NCBI GenBank assembly: GCA_964523105.1
Contig: CAZFZN010000027.1
Coordinates: 40,239-104,238 of the forward strand
Origin: V1-33 sp964523105
GTDB taxonomy: Bacteria; Verrucomicrobiota; Verrucomicrobiia; Verrucomicrobiales; V1-33
Length of the DNA stretch: 64,000 nt
Reading direction: 5' to 3'
A program made the translations under genes and the position numbers. Each line of letters opens with the position of its first letter. Position 1 is the first letter of the stretch. Below, piece by piece: positions 16,718-25,306 of this stretch. The notes beneath the pieces were generated by a model. It did no database searches and was not told the origin of the DNA. It saw only the letters and a list, made by a program, of their open reading frames with translations.

Positions 16718-17473
16718 ATGGACCCCGCCCCGCTCGTTTCCATCCGCTCGCTGGTCAAACGCTTCGGCTCCTTCACCGCCGTGGACGGACTGTCGCTCGA
16801 CATCCCCGCCGGCTGCCTCTTCGCGCTGCTCGGGCCCAACGGCGCAGGAAAGACGACCACCATCAAGCTGATCATGGGCCTGCTGAAACCGACGGAGGGC
16901 AGCGTCACCGTCGCCGGCATGGATGCGTTCGAGGACAGCGTGCGCGTCAAGACGCAGGTCGGCTATCTGCCGGACGAACCGGTTTTCTACGACTTCATGC
17001 GCGGACGCGAGATCATCGAATTCTGCGGCGGCATGCGCGGCATGCCCGCGGCATTGATTCGCGAACGCAGCGCCGCACTGGCCGGCCGTCTGCAACTGGC
17101 GGACGCGCTGGAGGAATTCGCGGAGAACTACTCCCGCGGCATGAAGAAAAAGCTCGGCCTCATTTGCGCCATGCTGCACGAGCCGCCGCTGCTCATCCTC
17201 GACGAGCCTACCAATGGCCTCGATCCTCATTCGACCGTCGTGCTCCACGCGCTCATGAAGGAAACCGTCGCCGCCGGGCGGACGGTTTTCTTTTCCACGC
17301 ACCTCCTGGATCAGGCCGAGCGCCTCTGCGACCGCGTCGCCATCGTCCGCGGCGGATGCATCGCCGCCGAAGGCACACTCCACGACCTGCGCACCCGTTT
17401 CGGCACCGATCACAGCCTTGAGCGGCTGTTCTTTGAACTGACGGAGAGCGGTGCAGGAGCAGCGGCAGCCTGA
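16718..17473 (+). CDS. ABC transporter ATP-binding protein (ABC-2 type)
   Basis: 251-residue cytoplasmic ATPase. Walker A GPNGAGKT is at 39-46, the Q-loop region is VGYLPDEPVFYDFMRGRE, the signature is a diverged YSRGMKKKLGL in place of LSGGQ, Walker B is LLILDEPTNGLDP, and the H-loop is VFFSTHLLDQAERLCDR. The diverged signature is usual in CcmA/NatA-like exporters. ATG at 16718 was chosen because it gives a standard N-terminus; an open frame extends upstream over the Uma2 gene. The permease gene follows within 4 bp, or overlaps by 23 bp if its GTG start is used. Substrate unknown. Confidence 0.94.
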   Translation: MDPAPLVSIRSLVKRFGSFTAVDGLSLDIPAGCLFALLGPNGAGKTTTIKLIMGLLKPTEGSVTVAGMDAFEDSVRVKTQVGYLPDEPVFYDFMRGREIIEFCGGMRGMPAALIRERSAALAGRLQLADALEEFAENYSRGMKKKLGLICAMLHEPPLLILDEPTNGLDPHSTVVLHALMKETVAAGRTVFFSTHLLDQAERLCDRVAIVRGGCIAAEGTLHDLRTRFGTDHSLERLFFELTESGAGAAAA

Positions 17474-17477
17474 CGCC

Positions 17478-19910
17478 ATGGAACCCATGCACCAGGCATC
17501 CCTCCCGCAGTTGTTCTGGCTGTTCGCGCGCACGGCGGTGCGGCGGTTTCGCAACCGTTTCACTTACGCCCGGCAGAAACAGCGGGAGGCGAAGCGCAAA
17601 AAACTCGGGCTGCCGGACCCGGCGCGCGAGGCCACGGCGCACCGGAATCAAAAACTGCGCGCCGGCAGTGTGCTGGGCTGGCTGTTTATGATCTACATGG
17701 CGGCGGTGTTCGTCATGATGGTGGGCATGACGCTGAACAAGGCGGCGCGCGGCGTGCTGGATCTGCGGCAGCCGGGCGCGGCGGCCGCAGCACGGGAGCA
17801 GCGCTTCGACGTGCGCGCTGACGGCACGCCGGACGGAAAGGCGGTGAAACGGCACTATGACAACGACTGGACGGTGGATTCCCTGACCATCATGAATCCG
17901 GCGACGCGACGCGACGCCGACCGCGTGGCGGCTCTGCTCATGATGATGGCCGGCACCGGCACGCTGCTGTTTTCCATCGGCATCCTGACAAGACAACTGA
18001 GCCGCCCGGATCCGTCGCTGGCGTGGCTCTTCGAATTCCCCGTTTCCCGCGGCGTGCTGTTCACCTCGAAGCTCTGCGAGTGCCTGAGCGACGCCTCGCT
18101 GGTGCTGCTGGCGATGCTGCCGGGAGTTTTTCTGTTCCAGCGGGGGCACGGATTCTGGGCCTCCGCCGGGTGGGGCCTGGCTTTCGGTTTTGTGATGGCG
18201 CTCAGTGTGGCGGCGCTGCGCATCGCGGCGGAAGTGACGCTGCTGCAGAAATGCCCGCGCCGGCGCCGCGGCACGATCGGAGGCTTCAGTGCGGCGGCGG
18301 GCACGCTGCTCATGGTGGCGGTGCTCTACGGCGGCGGCACCCCTTCCCTGCTAAGGGGTTTGTTGTGGATCACGGACAGACTGCCGGACTGGTGTTATTG
18401 GATGCCGTTTTCCGCCGGCTTCGGTCCCGGGGCTCAGGCTCTGTCCATGCAGTGGCTGGCGGCCGGAGGGATCGCGGCAGTGCTGTGCACAGGCAGCGTC
18501 CGCTACTGTGCGAGCCTGACAAAATTCGGACTGGAACCAGGACTGGAAACGGCCCGGGGATCGCGGCAGCCCGCCGCCGCCGGCGCGGGGCATCACCTTC
18601 CGCCCGGCCTGATCGGGAAAGAGCTGCTGATGCTGGTGCGCCAGCGCACGGTGATGGTGCAGGTGCTGCTGGCGCCGGCCATCATGGTGCTGATGATTTA
18701 CTTCCAAAGCGGCGGTGAGTTCGCGAAGCACGCCCTCGGCAGCGGCGGAGCTTTGGCTTCGGCCATTTACGGCATCTGCGCCTACATGGTGCTCATCGCC
18801 TCCCAGGTGGCAATGAACACGGAGCTGCGCACGCTCTGGCTGCTGCTGAGCATGCCGCGACCCCTGAGTGAAGCCCTGCGCGCCAAGAGCTTCATTTGGG
18901 GCACGGCCGCCGCAGCGCTGGGACTGATCCTCGCCGTCGTGGCCATGATCCTGCGGCCGCAGCTGGCTTTGGAGCTTCTCTATCGCCTGCCCTTTTTGCT
19001 CGCGCTGGTGGTGCTCATCGCTGACCTCTGCGTGGGCATTCGCACCATGGGTTCCTCAGTGGTTTCGGAATCGACGGTGTATTACCGCAAATGGGCGCAG
19101 TGGATGCCGCTGCTGCTGAGTGCAGCGGCCGGTCAGGCGGTATTCTCCGGCGACCTCTGGATGCTGAGCGTGCAGCTCGTGCTGCTGGGCGCGCTGGATG
19201 TCAGCGTCTGGCAAAAACTGAAAGTGGAACTGCCCTGGCTGACCGAACCCGCGGAGGATCCGCCGCCGCGGCTCTATCTGATGCACGGGCTGCTCGCGGC
19301 CTTCGGTTACTTCGCACTGCAGGGGCTGGGGCTGGTGATTGCCACCGCAGCGAAACTGCCGCCGGGAGCCGTCCTGCCATTCGCCGCCGGCATCGCGGCG
19401 GGACTCGTCGCCCTCATCGCATGGTGGCAGCTTTCGCAAAACAAAGTGCAAATCCTCCCGCAGAATGCCGCTGCCCCTTGGCAAAGATGCGCCTGGCTCA
19501 TTCCTGCGGCCCTAACAGTGACCTGCGCCGCCGGCTGGGGCTGGCTGCAGCTGGCGGAGATGATGCCGTGGTCCTCCCCGCTGCTGCAGCAGAGCCGCGA
19601 GGCCGCGGAAGCCATGCGCGCCTCGGGCGAATGGATCGGCCTCGCCCTGCTCGCCGTCCTTGTCGCGCCGGTGAGCGAGGAATTCATCTTCCGCGGCCTC
19701 GTTTATCACGGCCTGCGCCGCACGCATGGCTTCGCGTGGTCGCTGCTCTGGAGCAGTTTGTTCTTCACCGCGGTGCATCCACCGCTGAGCGGTGTCCCGG
19801 TCTTCTGCCTCGCAGCGGTCAATGCCCTGGTCATGGAGCGCACCGGCAGGCTCTGGCCCTGCATGCTCGTTCACGCCGGCTACAATGCCTTCGTGCTATG
19901 GGTGCAGTAG
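17478..19910 (+). CDS. ABC-2 type permease fused to a CPBP intramembrane metalloprotease
   Basis: 810 residues. The N-terminal two thirds are a polytopic ABC-2 permease with two membrane halves and soluble loops. The C-terminal part is a CPBP (CAAX/Abi) protease domain with all motifs: EExxxR at 734-739 (SEEFIFRG), FxxxH ending at H767, and HxxxN at H799-N803. The pairing with the upstream ATPase implies an exporter whose peptide or lipopeptide substrate, or a regulatory partner, is cleaved in the membrane; that is inference. Fusions of this kind exist in NatB-like systems. A GTG at 17451, overlapping the ATPase gene and preceded by GGAGA, is an alternative start that adds nine residues. Confidence 0.9.
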   Translation: MEPMHQASLPQLFWLFARTAVRRFRNRFTYARQKQREAKRKKLGLPDPAREATAHRNQKLRAGSVLGWLFMIYMAAVFVMMVGMTLNKAARGVLDLRQPGAAAAAREQRFDVRADGTPDGKAVKRHYDNDWTVDSLTIMNPATRRDADRVAALLMMMAGTGTLLFSIGILTRQLSRPDPSLAWLFEFPVSRGVLFTSKLCECLSDASLVLLAMLPGVFLFQRGHGFWASAGWGLAFGFVMALSVAALRIAAEVTLLQKCPRRRRGTIGGFSAAAGTLLMVAVLYGGGTPSLLRGLLWITDRLPDWCYWMPFSAGFGPGAQALSMQWLAAGGIAAVLCTGSVRYCASLTKFGLEPGLETARGSRQPAAAGAGHHLPPGLIGKELLMLVRQRTVMVQVLLAPAIMVLMIYFQSGGEFAKHALGSGGALASAIYGICAYMVLIASQVAMNTELRTLWLLLSMPRPLSEALRAKSFIWGTAAAALGLILAVVAMILRPQLALELLYRLPFLLALVVLIADLCVGIRTMGSSVVSESTVYYRKWAQWMPLLLSAAAGQAVFSGDLWMLSVQLVLLGALDVSVWQKLKVELPWLTEPAEDPPPRLYLMHGLLAAFGYFALQGLGLVIATAAKLPPGAVLPFAAGIAAGLVALIAWWQLSQNKVQILPQNAAAPWQRCAWLIPAALTVTCAAGWGWLQLAEMMPWSSPLLQQSREAAEAMRASGEWIGLALLAVLVAPVSEEFIFRGLVYHGLRRTHGFAWSLLWSSLFFTAVHPPLSGVPVFCLAAVNALVMERTGRLWPCMLVHAGYNAFVLWVQ

Positions 19911-20015
19911 GCCGCGCGCACCGACTCGAATTTCTCAGGGATAAACCGCTTGCATCGCGCATGGCGGGTGCTTCTACTCCCGCCCGCGCCGGACGGAGAT
20001 CCGGTTTATAAAAAT

Positions 20016-20098
20016 GCTCGGATGGCGGAATTGGTAGACGCGTACGTTTGAGGGGCGTATGGGTAACCGTGGGGGTTCGAGTCCCCCTCCGAGCACCA
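20016..20098 (+). tRNA. tRNA-Leu (anticodon GAG)
   Basis: 83 nt including an encoded CCA. The acceptor stem pairs GCTCGGA with TCCGAGC. The D-loop has the GGTAGACGC form of leucine tRNAs, the anticodon stem TACGT/GCGTA encloses loop TTGAGGG with anticodon GAG, a variable arm is present, and the T-arm reads GGGGGTTCGAGTCCCCC. A TATAAA-like box lies about 8 bp upstream. Confidence 0.95.
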
Positions 20099-20107
20099 CT
20101 TTTCTAA

Positions 20108-20142
20108 AAGATGAAGGTAGAAGGCTGAAGGCTGAAAACTTT
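20108..20142. repeat. Heptad-repeat tract after tRNA-Leu
   Basis: Variants of a 7-bp unit (AAGATGA, AGGTAGA, AGGCTGA, AGGCTGA) start 10 bp after the tRNA 3' end and run up to the end of the convergent SDR gene. Same period as the tracts inside the atp operon, different unit sequence. Confidence 0.65.
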
Positions 20143-20149
20143 GCGGGCC

Positions 20150-20941
20150 TCACAGGCGCCCCAGACGGAGGCCGCCGTCCATGTAAATCACTTCACCGGT
20201 GGAGAACGGGAACGCACCTTCCAAAAACGCGCGCACGCCTTTGCCAACATCGTCAGGCTGGCCCCAGCGCCGCATTGGCACTGTGCCGGAAGCGATGATG
20301 GGATCGTACTTCGCCTTCACGCCCGCGGTCATGTCGGTCTCCATGATCCCCGGGCGAAATTCCACGACCTGGATGCCGTGTTCCGCGAGACGCAGCGACC
20401 AGAGTTGTGAAGCCATGCCCAGCCCGGCCTTGGAAATGCAGTAGTCGCCGCGGTTCATCGAACCGAGCACCGCCGAGACGCTGGTGACAAACACGAGCTT
20501 GTAGCCGCCGGACAGGCGGGACGCGCCGGGATTCGCGAGCCACCAGTTGGCGGCCAACTGTGACAGGAAGTACGGCCCCTTGAGATTCACATTCATCACC
20601 GTGTCCCAGCCCTCCTCGGTGCTCTCCAGCATGTCCTTGCGGCCCGGCGAAGTGATGCCCGCATTGTTCACCAGCGCATCCACGCGGCCCAGCGCGGCAA
20701 GAGTTTGTTCCCACACGCCGCGCCGCGCCGTGCTGTCGCCGAGATCGCCGCTGACCACTGGAAACCGCTGCCCTTCGCGCGCCGCGGCGTCTCCGCACGC
20801 GGCCGCTGTCTCCAGCGCCGCCGCCCGGTTGCTGGCGCAGTGAATCGCCACGCTCATCCCGGCGCGGGCCAGTTCCAGGGCCACACCCTTGCCCAGCCCG
20901 CGGCTGGAGCCGGTAACCAAAATGCAGGGAATCTCACTCAT
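20150..20941 (-). CDS. Short-chain dehydrogenase/reductase (FabG-like)
   Basis: 263-residue NAD(P)-dependent oxidoreductase. The cofactor loop is TGSSRGLG (10-17), NNAG lies at 92-95, the catalytic serine is in TSVSAVLG (154/156), and YCISK gives Tyr167 and Lys171. The C-terminal IYMDGGLRL strand is typical of classical SDRs. Substrate cannot be fixed; the overall pattern is nearest to 3-oxoacyl-ACP reductase-type enzymes. ATG at 20941 was chosen over upstream starts because it sits just before the first beta-strand. It stands alone between tRNA-Leu and the divergent ddl gene. Confidence 0.9.
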   Translation of the reverse strand: MSEIPCILVTGSSRGLGKGVALELARAGMSVAIHCASNRAAALETAAACGDAAAREGQRFPVVSGDLGDSTARRGVWEQTLAALGRVDALVNNAGITSPGRKDMLESTEEGWDTVMNVNLKGPYFLSQLAANWWLANPGASRLSGGYKLVFVTSVSAVLGSMNRGDYCISKAGLGMASQLWSLRLAEHGIQVVEFRPGIMETDMTAGVKAKYDPIIASGTVPMRRWGQPDDVGKGVRAFLEGAFPFSTGEVIYMDGGLRLGRL

Positions 20942-21177
20942 GCCTGGAGAATGCACAGCCTCTGCCGAAGGCGAAAGGTAATTCTCCAGCGCCCGGCACC
21001 GCATGGCTGATGCTTCGCGTTCCCGGCCAACCGGGACCGCGCGGCAAAACACGTCATGGCAGGGCGGCTGCGAATTCGTCGGAAATTTCAGTCAACCTTA
21101 CCTTTCTGCTGGAATTTTAGGTTTCTTAATTGATTACTGCGGCTCAACTCAGTCTGAAAATTCAGCCGCCCAATCCC

Positions 21178-22113
21178 ATGGAACTCGCAGGAAAACGCAT
21201 CGCTCTCGCCCTCGGCGGCCCCGGATCTGAACGCGACGTTTCCCTCGCCACCGGCAAGGGCGTGGCGGAAGCCCTGACAAGTCTGGGCGCGGAAGTGATC
21301 TCGCTGGATATCAAAGACGCGAACTTCACCGTGCCGGACGGCGTGCTGGCGGTGTTCAATGTGATCCACGGCACCTTTGGTGAGGACGGGCAGATTCAGC
21401 GCCTTCTGGAAGCGCGCGGCATTCCCTACACGGGAGCGGGATCGGAATCGAGCGAACTGGCGTTCGACAAGGCGCGCAGCAAGGCGCGGTTCGTTGAATG
21501 CGGCGTGCCGTCCGCGGCGTGGCAGCTTCTCACGCTCGAAGGTGCGACGGCCGCCGACGTGAAGATTCCCCTGCCCCTGGTGATGAAGCCGCTGCGCGAA
21601 GGCAGCAGCGTCGGCGTGCATATTGTCAAGGATGCAGACCAGCTTGCCGCGGCCATCGATGACCTGAAACGATTCGGCGGCGAGGCGCTGGTGGAGGAAT
21701 TCATCAGCGGGAAGGAACTCACCGTCGGCATTCTCGGCGACCAGGTGCTGCCGGTGGTGCACATTCAGCCGCGCGACGGATTCTACGACATCTCCAACAA
21801 ATATCCCTGGCTCACCGGCAAGGGCGGCAGCGATTACTACTGCCCCGCCGACCTGAGTGAAGCCACGACCAAAGCCGTGCAGGACGCAGCGATGGCCGCG
21901 CACCGGGCGCTTGGCGTGGAGGTTTACAGCCGCATCGATGTGCTGCTCGACGCGGATGAGAAGCCGTACGTTCTGGAAGTGAACACCATCCCCGGCATGA
22001 CGGCGACCAGCCTGCTGCCCAAGGCCGCGCGCGCCGCCGGCATCATGTATCCGCAGCTCTGCGCCCGCATTCTCGAACTCTCGCTCAACACTCCGCGCCG
22101 CCCCGCTGCATGA
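21178..22113 (+). CDS. ddl: D-alanine--D-alanine ligase
   Basis: 311-residue ATP-grasp enzyme that makes the D-Ala-D-Ala dipeptide of peptidoglycan. Motifs visible: GGPGSERDVSLATGKGV (N-terminal domain), HGTFGEDGQIQRLLEARGIPYTGAG, MKPLREGSSVGV, VEEFISGKELTVGILG, YDISNKYP and VLEVNTIPGMTATSLLPKAA. ATG at 21178 is the first codon giving the usual MELAGKRIALALGG start. It overlaps ftsQ by 4 bp (ATGA), the classical division and cell wall cluster arrangement. Direct evidence that this organism builds standard peptidoglycan precursors. Confidence 0.96.
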   Translation: MELAGKRIALALGGPGSERDVSLATGKGVAEALTSLGAEVISLDIKDANFTVPDGVLAVFNVIHGTFGEDGQIQRLLEARGIPYTGAGSESSELAFDKARSKARFVECGVPSAAWQLLTLEGATAADVKIPLPLVMKPLREGSSVGVHIVKDADQLAAAIDDLKRFGGEALVEEFISGKELTVGILGDQVLPVVHIQPRDGFYDISNKYPWLTGKGGSDYYCPADLSEATTKAVQDAAMAAHRALGVEVYSRIDVLLDADEKPYVLEVNTIPGMTATSLLPKAARAAGIMYPQLCARILELSLNTPRRPAA

Positions 22114-23180
22114 AGTCGTTCTTTGGGAGACTGCTGGAATTTCTCACCGGTCGCGGCAACCGCCGGCGCAGCGCCCGGGGTCACGCACGCCTCGCCGTGA
22201 ACGTGCCGCTTTCCCGCCGGGAAGTGCGCATGCGGCGACGCGCCCGCAATGTCAGGCTCGCGCGCTGGGGCGGCATCGCCGTGGCCGTGCTGGCGCTGGG
22301 AGTCTATGCGCGCTCCCTGTGGGCGCAGTCGTTCCGCGGCAATGCGGCCTTCGCCGTCGGACAGTTTCAGTATCACACCAACGGCGGCATCAACGCCCGC
22401 GAAGCCGCCGCCGCCGCCGGACTCCGCGCCGACATGAACCTCATGGAGGTGGACATCGCCGCCATCCGCACCCGGCTCCTCGAACTGCCGCGGGTCAAAT
22501 CCGTGGCCATCGAACGCCGTTTGCCTGACAAATTTTCCATCACCCTCGAAGAGCGGCTGCCCGTGGCGCGGCTCATCAGCGTGATGCACGACCGCGTCGT
22601 CAACATCGAGCAGCGCGAAGCGCTCTTCGTGGACCGCGACGGCGTCGCCTTCAAATGTGAGGAACTGCTGCGCGAATACGTCGCGCTGCCCGTCATCAAC
22701 GCGGTGGACCAGTCCTCCATCACCGTCGGACGCGAGGTGCCGTCGCCGGGCGTAAAGGTCGCGCTCGCTTTGCTGGAGGCCTTTCGCACCCGCCCGTGGG
22801 CCGCGCCGTGCAGCGTGCGCGGCATCGAAATCATCAACGACTGGACCATTTCCGTGGAGACCGAGACCGGCGCCCAGTTCGTCTTTCATCCGCTCGAACT
22901 CGAAACCCAGCTGGACCGCCTCGCCTTCATCCTGGCAAAATGCCGCGCCGCCGGAAAAAGTGTCGCCAGCGTCAATCTCCAGCTGCAGCGCAATGTGCCG
23001 GTGCGGTTCTTCGAACTTCTCACGCAGGACACCGCACCACGTCCCGCACCGGGCGAAGCCGCACCGCTCGCCGAATCCGTTTCCTACGCGCCCGCCGCCC
23101 CGCCCCGCGCCCGTGAAGTCCGCCCTTCCGCCAAACAGCGCGCCGAGCACGACCGTCAGACCATCCTGCGCGGGCAATAA
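22110..23180 (+). CDS. ftsQ: Cell division protein FtsQ/DivIB
   Basis: 356-residue bitopic membrane protein. A basic cytoplasmic N-terminus (rich in Arg) precedes one transmembrane helix (WGGIAVAVLALGVYARSLW, about 53-71). A periplasmic POTRA-like domain follows, with MNLMEVDIAAIRTRLLELPRVKSVAIERRLPDKFSITLEERLPVA, then the FtsQ beta domain (LFVDRDGVAFKCEE, LPVI). The last 50 residues are Pro/Ala-rich and probably disordered. It follows ddl with an ATGA overlap. Unusually, ftsA and ftsZ do not follow; a 219-bp spacer leads to homoserine dehydrogenase. Confidence 0.88.
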   Translation: MKSFFGRLLEFLTGRGNRRRSARGHARLAVNVPLSRREVRMRRRARNVRLARWGGIAVAVLALGVYARSLWAQSFRGNAAFAVGQFQYHTNGGINAREAAAAAGLRADMNLMEVDIAAIRTRLLELPRVKSVAIERRLPDKFSITLEERLPVARLISVMHDRVVNIEQREALFVDRDGVAFKCEELLREYVALPVINAVDQSSITVGREVPSPGVKVALALLEAFRTRPWAAPCSVRGIEIINDWTISVETETGAQFVFHPLELETQLDRLAFILAKCRAAGKSVASVNLQLQRNVPVRFFELLTQDTAPRPAPGEAAPLAESVSYAPAAPPRAREVRPSAKQRAEHDRQTILRGQ

Positions 23181-23399
23181 TCCAAAGCGCAGCGGGAAGG
23201 GCTTGCACACGAACTGCAGAAAGGCGCGCAGGAAAAGCCTTGATGGTTCCTGCCATGTTTTGCGACAAGGCCGGGACCGCCTTGCTGCGGCTTCAGGCGT
23301 CAGCCGGGGCGCCGCGGCAGGCAGGAGCAGGACGGCGCTTGCCCGGCGGGAAACCGCCCTCATACTCCGCGCCCCGCCTCCCCGGCGGATCATTCTATC

Positions 23400-24716
23400 A
23401 TGGCAGAATTTCCTATCGTTCAGTTCGGACTCGCCGGTCTCGGCAATGTCGGTGCGGGTGTTTTCAAGAACCTGCAGAAAAACGGCGACCTGCTCGCCAG
23501 CCGCAGCGGCGTGCGGCTGCATGCGCGGCGCATTGCCGTGCGCGACGTGGCCAAACACATCGCCGCCGGATACCCGGCGGAGCTGCTCACCACCGACTGG
23601 CGCGAACTCATTGCCGATCCTGAAATCAAAGTGGTGGTGGAACTCATCGGCGGCACCACCGAGGCTTACGAACTGGTGAAGTCCGCGCTCGAAAACGGCA
23701 AGGCCGTCGTCACCGGCAACAAGGCACTGCTCGCCGAACGCGGACGGGAACTGGTGGCGCTCGCGGAGGAGAAGGATGTGCCGCTTTACTTTGAAGCCGC
23801 GGTGGCCGGCGGCATTCCCATCATCAAAGCGGTGCGGGAAGCCCTGATAGGAAACAACATCCTCGCCATTTACGGCATCATCAACGGCACCACCAATTAC
23901 ATCCTCAGCCGCATGGCCGACGCGGGCCTCACGTATGAAGCGGCGCTCGCCGAAGCTCAGGCGAAGGGCTACGCGGAGGCTGATCCCACCCTGGACGTGA
24001 ACGGCTGGGACGCCGGACACAAAGCCATCATCCTGGCATGGCTCAGCTACGGCAGCTGGGTGAAGCCGGAGGAGATTCACGTCGAAGGCATCGCCCACGT
24101 GACGCAAACTGACCTGCAGTTTGCCCGCAGCATGGGTTACGCCATCAAACTGCTCGGCGTGGTGCGCCTCGACGCCTCCAAGAACATCGAAGTCCGCGTC
24201 CAGCCCTGCCTCATTCACCGCAGCAGCATTCTCGCGCACATCGGCGGCGTCATGAATGCGGTCGCAGTCTATGGCGACATCGTGGGCGAGACGCTTTTCT
24301 ACGGCAGCGGCGCCGGTCAGGACGCCACCAGCAGCAGCGTCATCAGCGACCTCGCCGATGCCGCGGAAAACCTCAGTTACAAGGTGGGCGTCAATCACGG
24401 CTTCGTCCCGCACGGACAGTACGGAGCGTGCCTGCCCGTGGATGAAAGCGTCAGCAGTTATTACCTGCGCCTGCGCGTGGATGACCGTCCCGGCGTCGTC
24501 GCCTCGGTCGCCGCCGTGCTCGCCGCGCAGGGCATCGGCATCCGCAGCATGACCCAGCCGGAGGTCACCGGCAGCGAGGCCGATGTCATGCTCATGCTCC
24601 ACAGCGCGCCGTTTGGAAAAATGAAGGCTGCCCGCGACGCCATTGCCGCGCTGGACTGCGTGCTCGCCCCGCCCGTGATGCTGCGCGTGGAATCGCTGCC
24701 GGCGAGGAAAGGCTGA
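23400..24716 (+). CDS. hom: Homoserine dehydrogenase
   Basis: 438-residue enzyme that reduces aspartate semialdehyde to homoserine in threonine and methionine biosynthesis. The N-terminal Rossmann motif is GLAGLGNVGAGV. The family signature is AVAGGIPIIKAVREALIGNNILAIYGIINGTTNYIL, followed by PTLDVNGWDAGHKAIILAWLSYG. The C-terminal 90 residues form an ACT domain (SSYYLRLRVDDRPGVVASVAAVLAAQGIGIRSM), the usual site of threonine feedback. Stand-alone dehydrogenase, not fused to aspartokinase. The 219-bp region upstream shows no gene. Confidence 0.97.
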   Translation: MAEFPIVQFGLAGLGNVGAGVFKNLQKNGDLLASRSGVRLHARRIAVRDVAKHIAAGYPAELLTTDWRELIADPEIKVVVELIGGTTEAYELVKSALENGKAVVTGNKALLAERGRELVALAEEKDVPLYFEAAVAGGIPIIKAVREALIGNNILAIYGIINGTTNYILSRMADAGLTYEAALAEAQAKGYAEADPTLDVNGWDAGHKAIILAWLSYGSWVKPEEIHVEGIAHVTQTDLQFARSMGYAIKLLGVVRLDASKNIEVRVQPCLIHRSSILAHIGGVMNAVAVYGDIVGETLFYGSGAGQDATSSSVISDLADAAENLSYKVGVNHGFVPHGQYGACLPVDESVSSYYLRLRVDDRPGVVASVAAVLAAQGIGIRSMTQPEVTGSEADVMLMLHSAPFGKMKAARDAIAALDCVLAPPVMLRVESLPARKG

Positions 24717-24753
24717 CCTTGCCATCCGAAGCGCGCTCCCTTAAGATCAAGCT

Positions 24754-25002
24754 ATGAATGCGGCCGGCCCAATTCAGACTTCACGTAAGGTTTCGGCATG
24801 GACCCGGGACAAGGAGGTGCTCGGCGGGGAACTCGTTTTCGCCGGCACGCGAGTGCCGCTGCGCAGTCTTTTCGACCACCTTGAGGCCGGCGATTCCCTT
24901 GATGAATTCCTTGAGGGGTTTCCCGGTGTAAGCCGGGAACAGGCGATCTCCGCGCTGGAGGAGTGCTGGCGCAAAGCTGCTGATGAAGATTCTGCTCGAT
25001 GA
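24754..25002 (+). CDS. DUF433 family antitoxin-like protein
   Basis: 82 residues. The DUF433 core is GELVFAGTRVPLRSLFDHLEAGDSLDEFLEGFPGVSREQAISALE, a small helix-turn-helix-like fold. DUF433 genes commonly precede DUF5615 PIN-like genes, and here the two overlap by 20 bp, so an antitoxin role is inferred from context. It lies 37 bp after hom. Confidence 0.85.
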   Translation: MNAAGPIQTSRKVSAWTRDKEVLGGELVFAGTRVPLRSLFDHLEAGDSLDEFLEGFPGVSREQAISALEECWRKAADEDSAR

Positions 25003-25306
25003 AAATCCGGACTGGCGGCTGGGGCGTGAACTATCCGGACATCACGTGAGCTCTGTGGCACTTATTGGCTGGGGAGGAGTGAAGAACGGCGAACTGCTGC
25101 GCAGGTCTGACGGGGCTTTCGATATTCTCATCACGATGGACCAGGGAATTTACCATCAGCAGAACCTTCGTGGACTTCGCCTGACCATTATTACGCTGAA
25201 AGCACCAACCAATCGCCTCGCCGATACCAGGCCCCTGATGCCTTCCGTGCTGACGCTGCTGCCCTCGATCGGTCAGGGAGAGTATCACCGTATTGGTCAA
25301 ATCTGA
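24983..25306 (+). CDS. DUF5615 family PIN-like toxin
   Basis: 107 residues. Starts with the family hallmark MKILLDENPDWRLGRELSGHHV and has the second acidic motif in FDILITMDQGIYHQQNL, consistent with a PIN-like Mg2+-dependent nuclease fold. Overlaps the DUF433 gene upstream by 20 bp and, convergently, the methyltransferase gene by 10 bp. Toxin action is inferred from the pairing. Confidence 0.83.
   Translation: MKILLDENPDWRLGRELSGHHVSSVALIGWGGVKNGELLRRSDGAFDILITMDQGIYHQQNLRGLRLTIITLKAPTNRLADTRPLMPSVLTLLPSIGQGEYHRIGQI

Noticed and set aside
23181..23399. A gene or attenuator between ftsQ and hom
   Set aside because: No frame with a family pattern, no leader peptide rich in Thr/Ile and no convincing hairpin with a T tract was found.
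21924..24725. 933-codon minus-strand open frame opposite ddl, ftsQ and hom
   Set aside because: The three plus-strand genes are certain by motif; the opposite frame has shadow composition.
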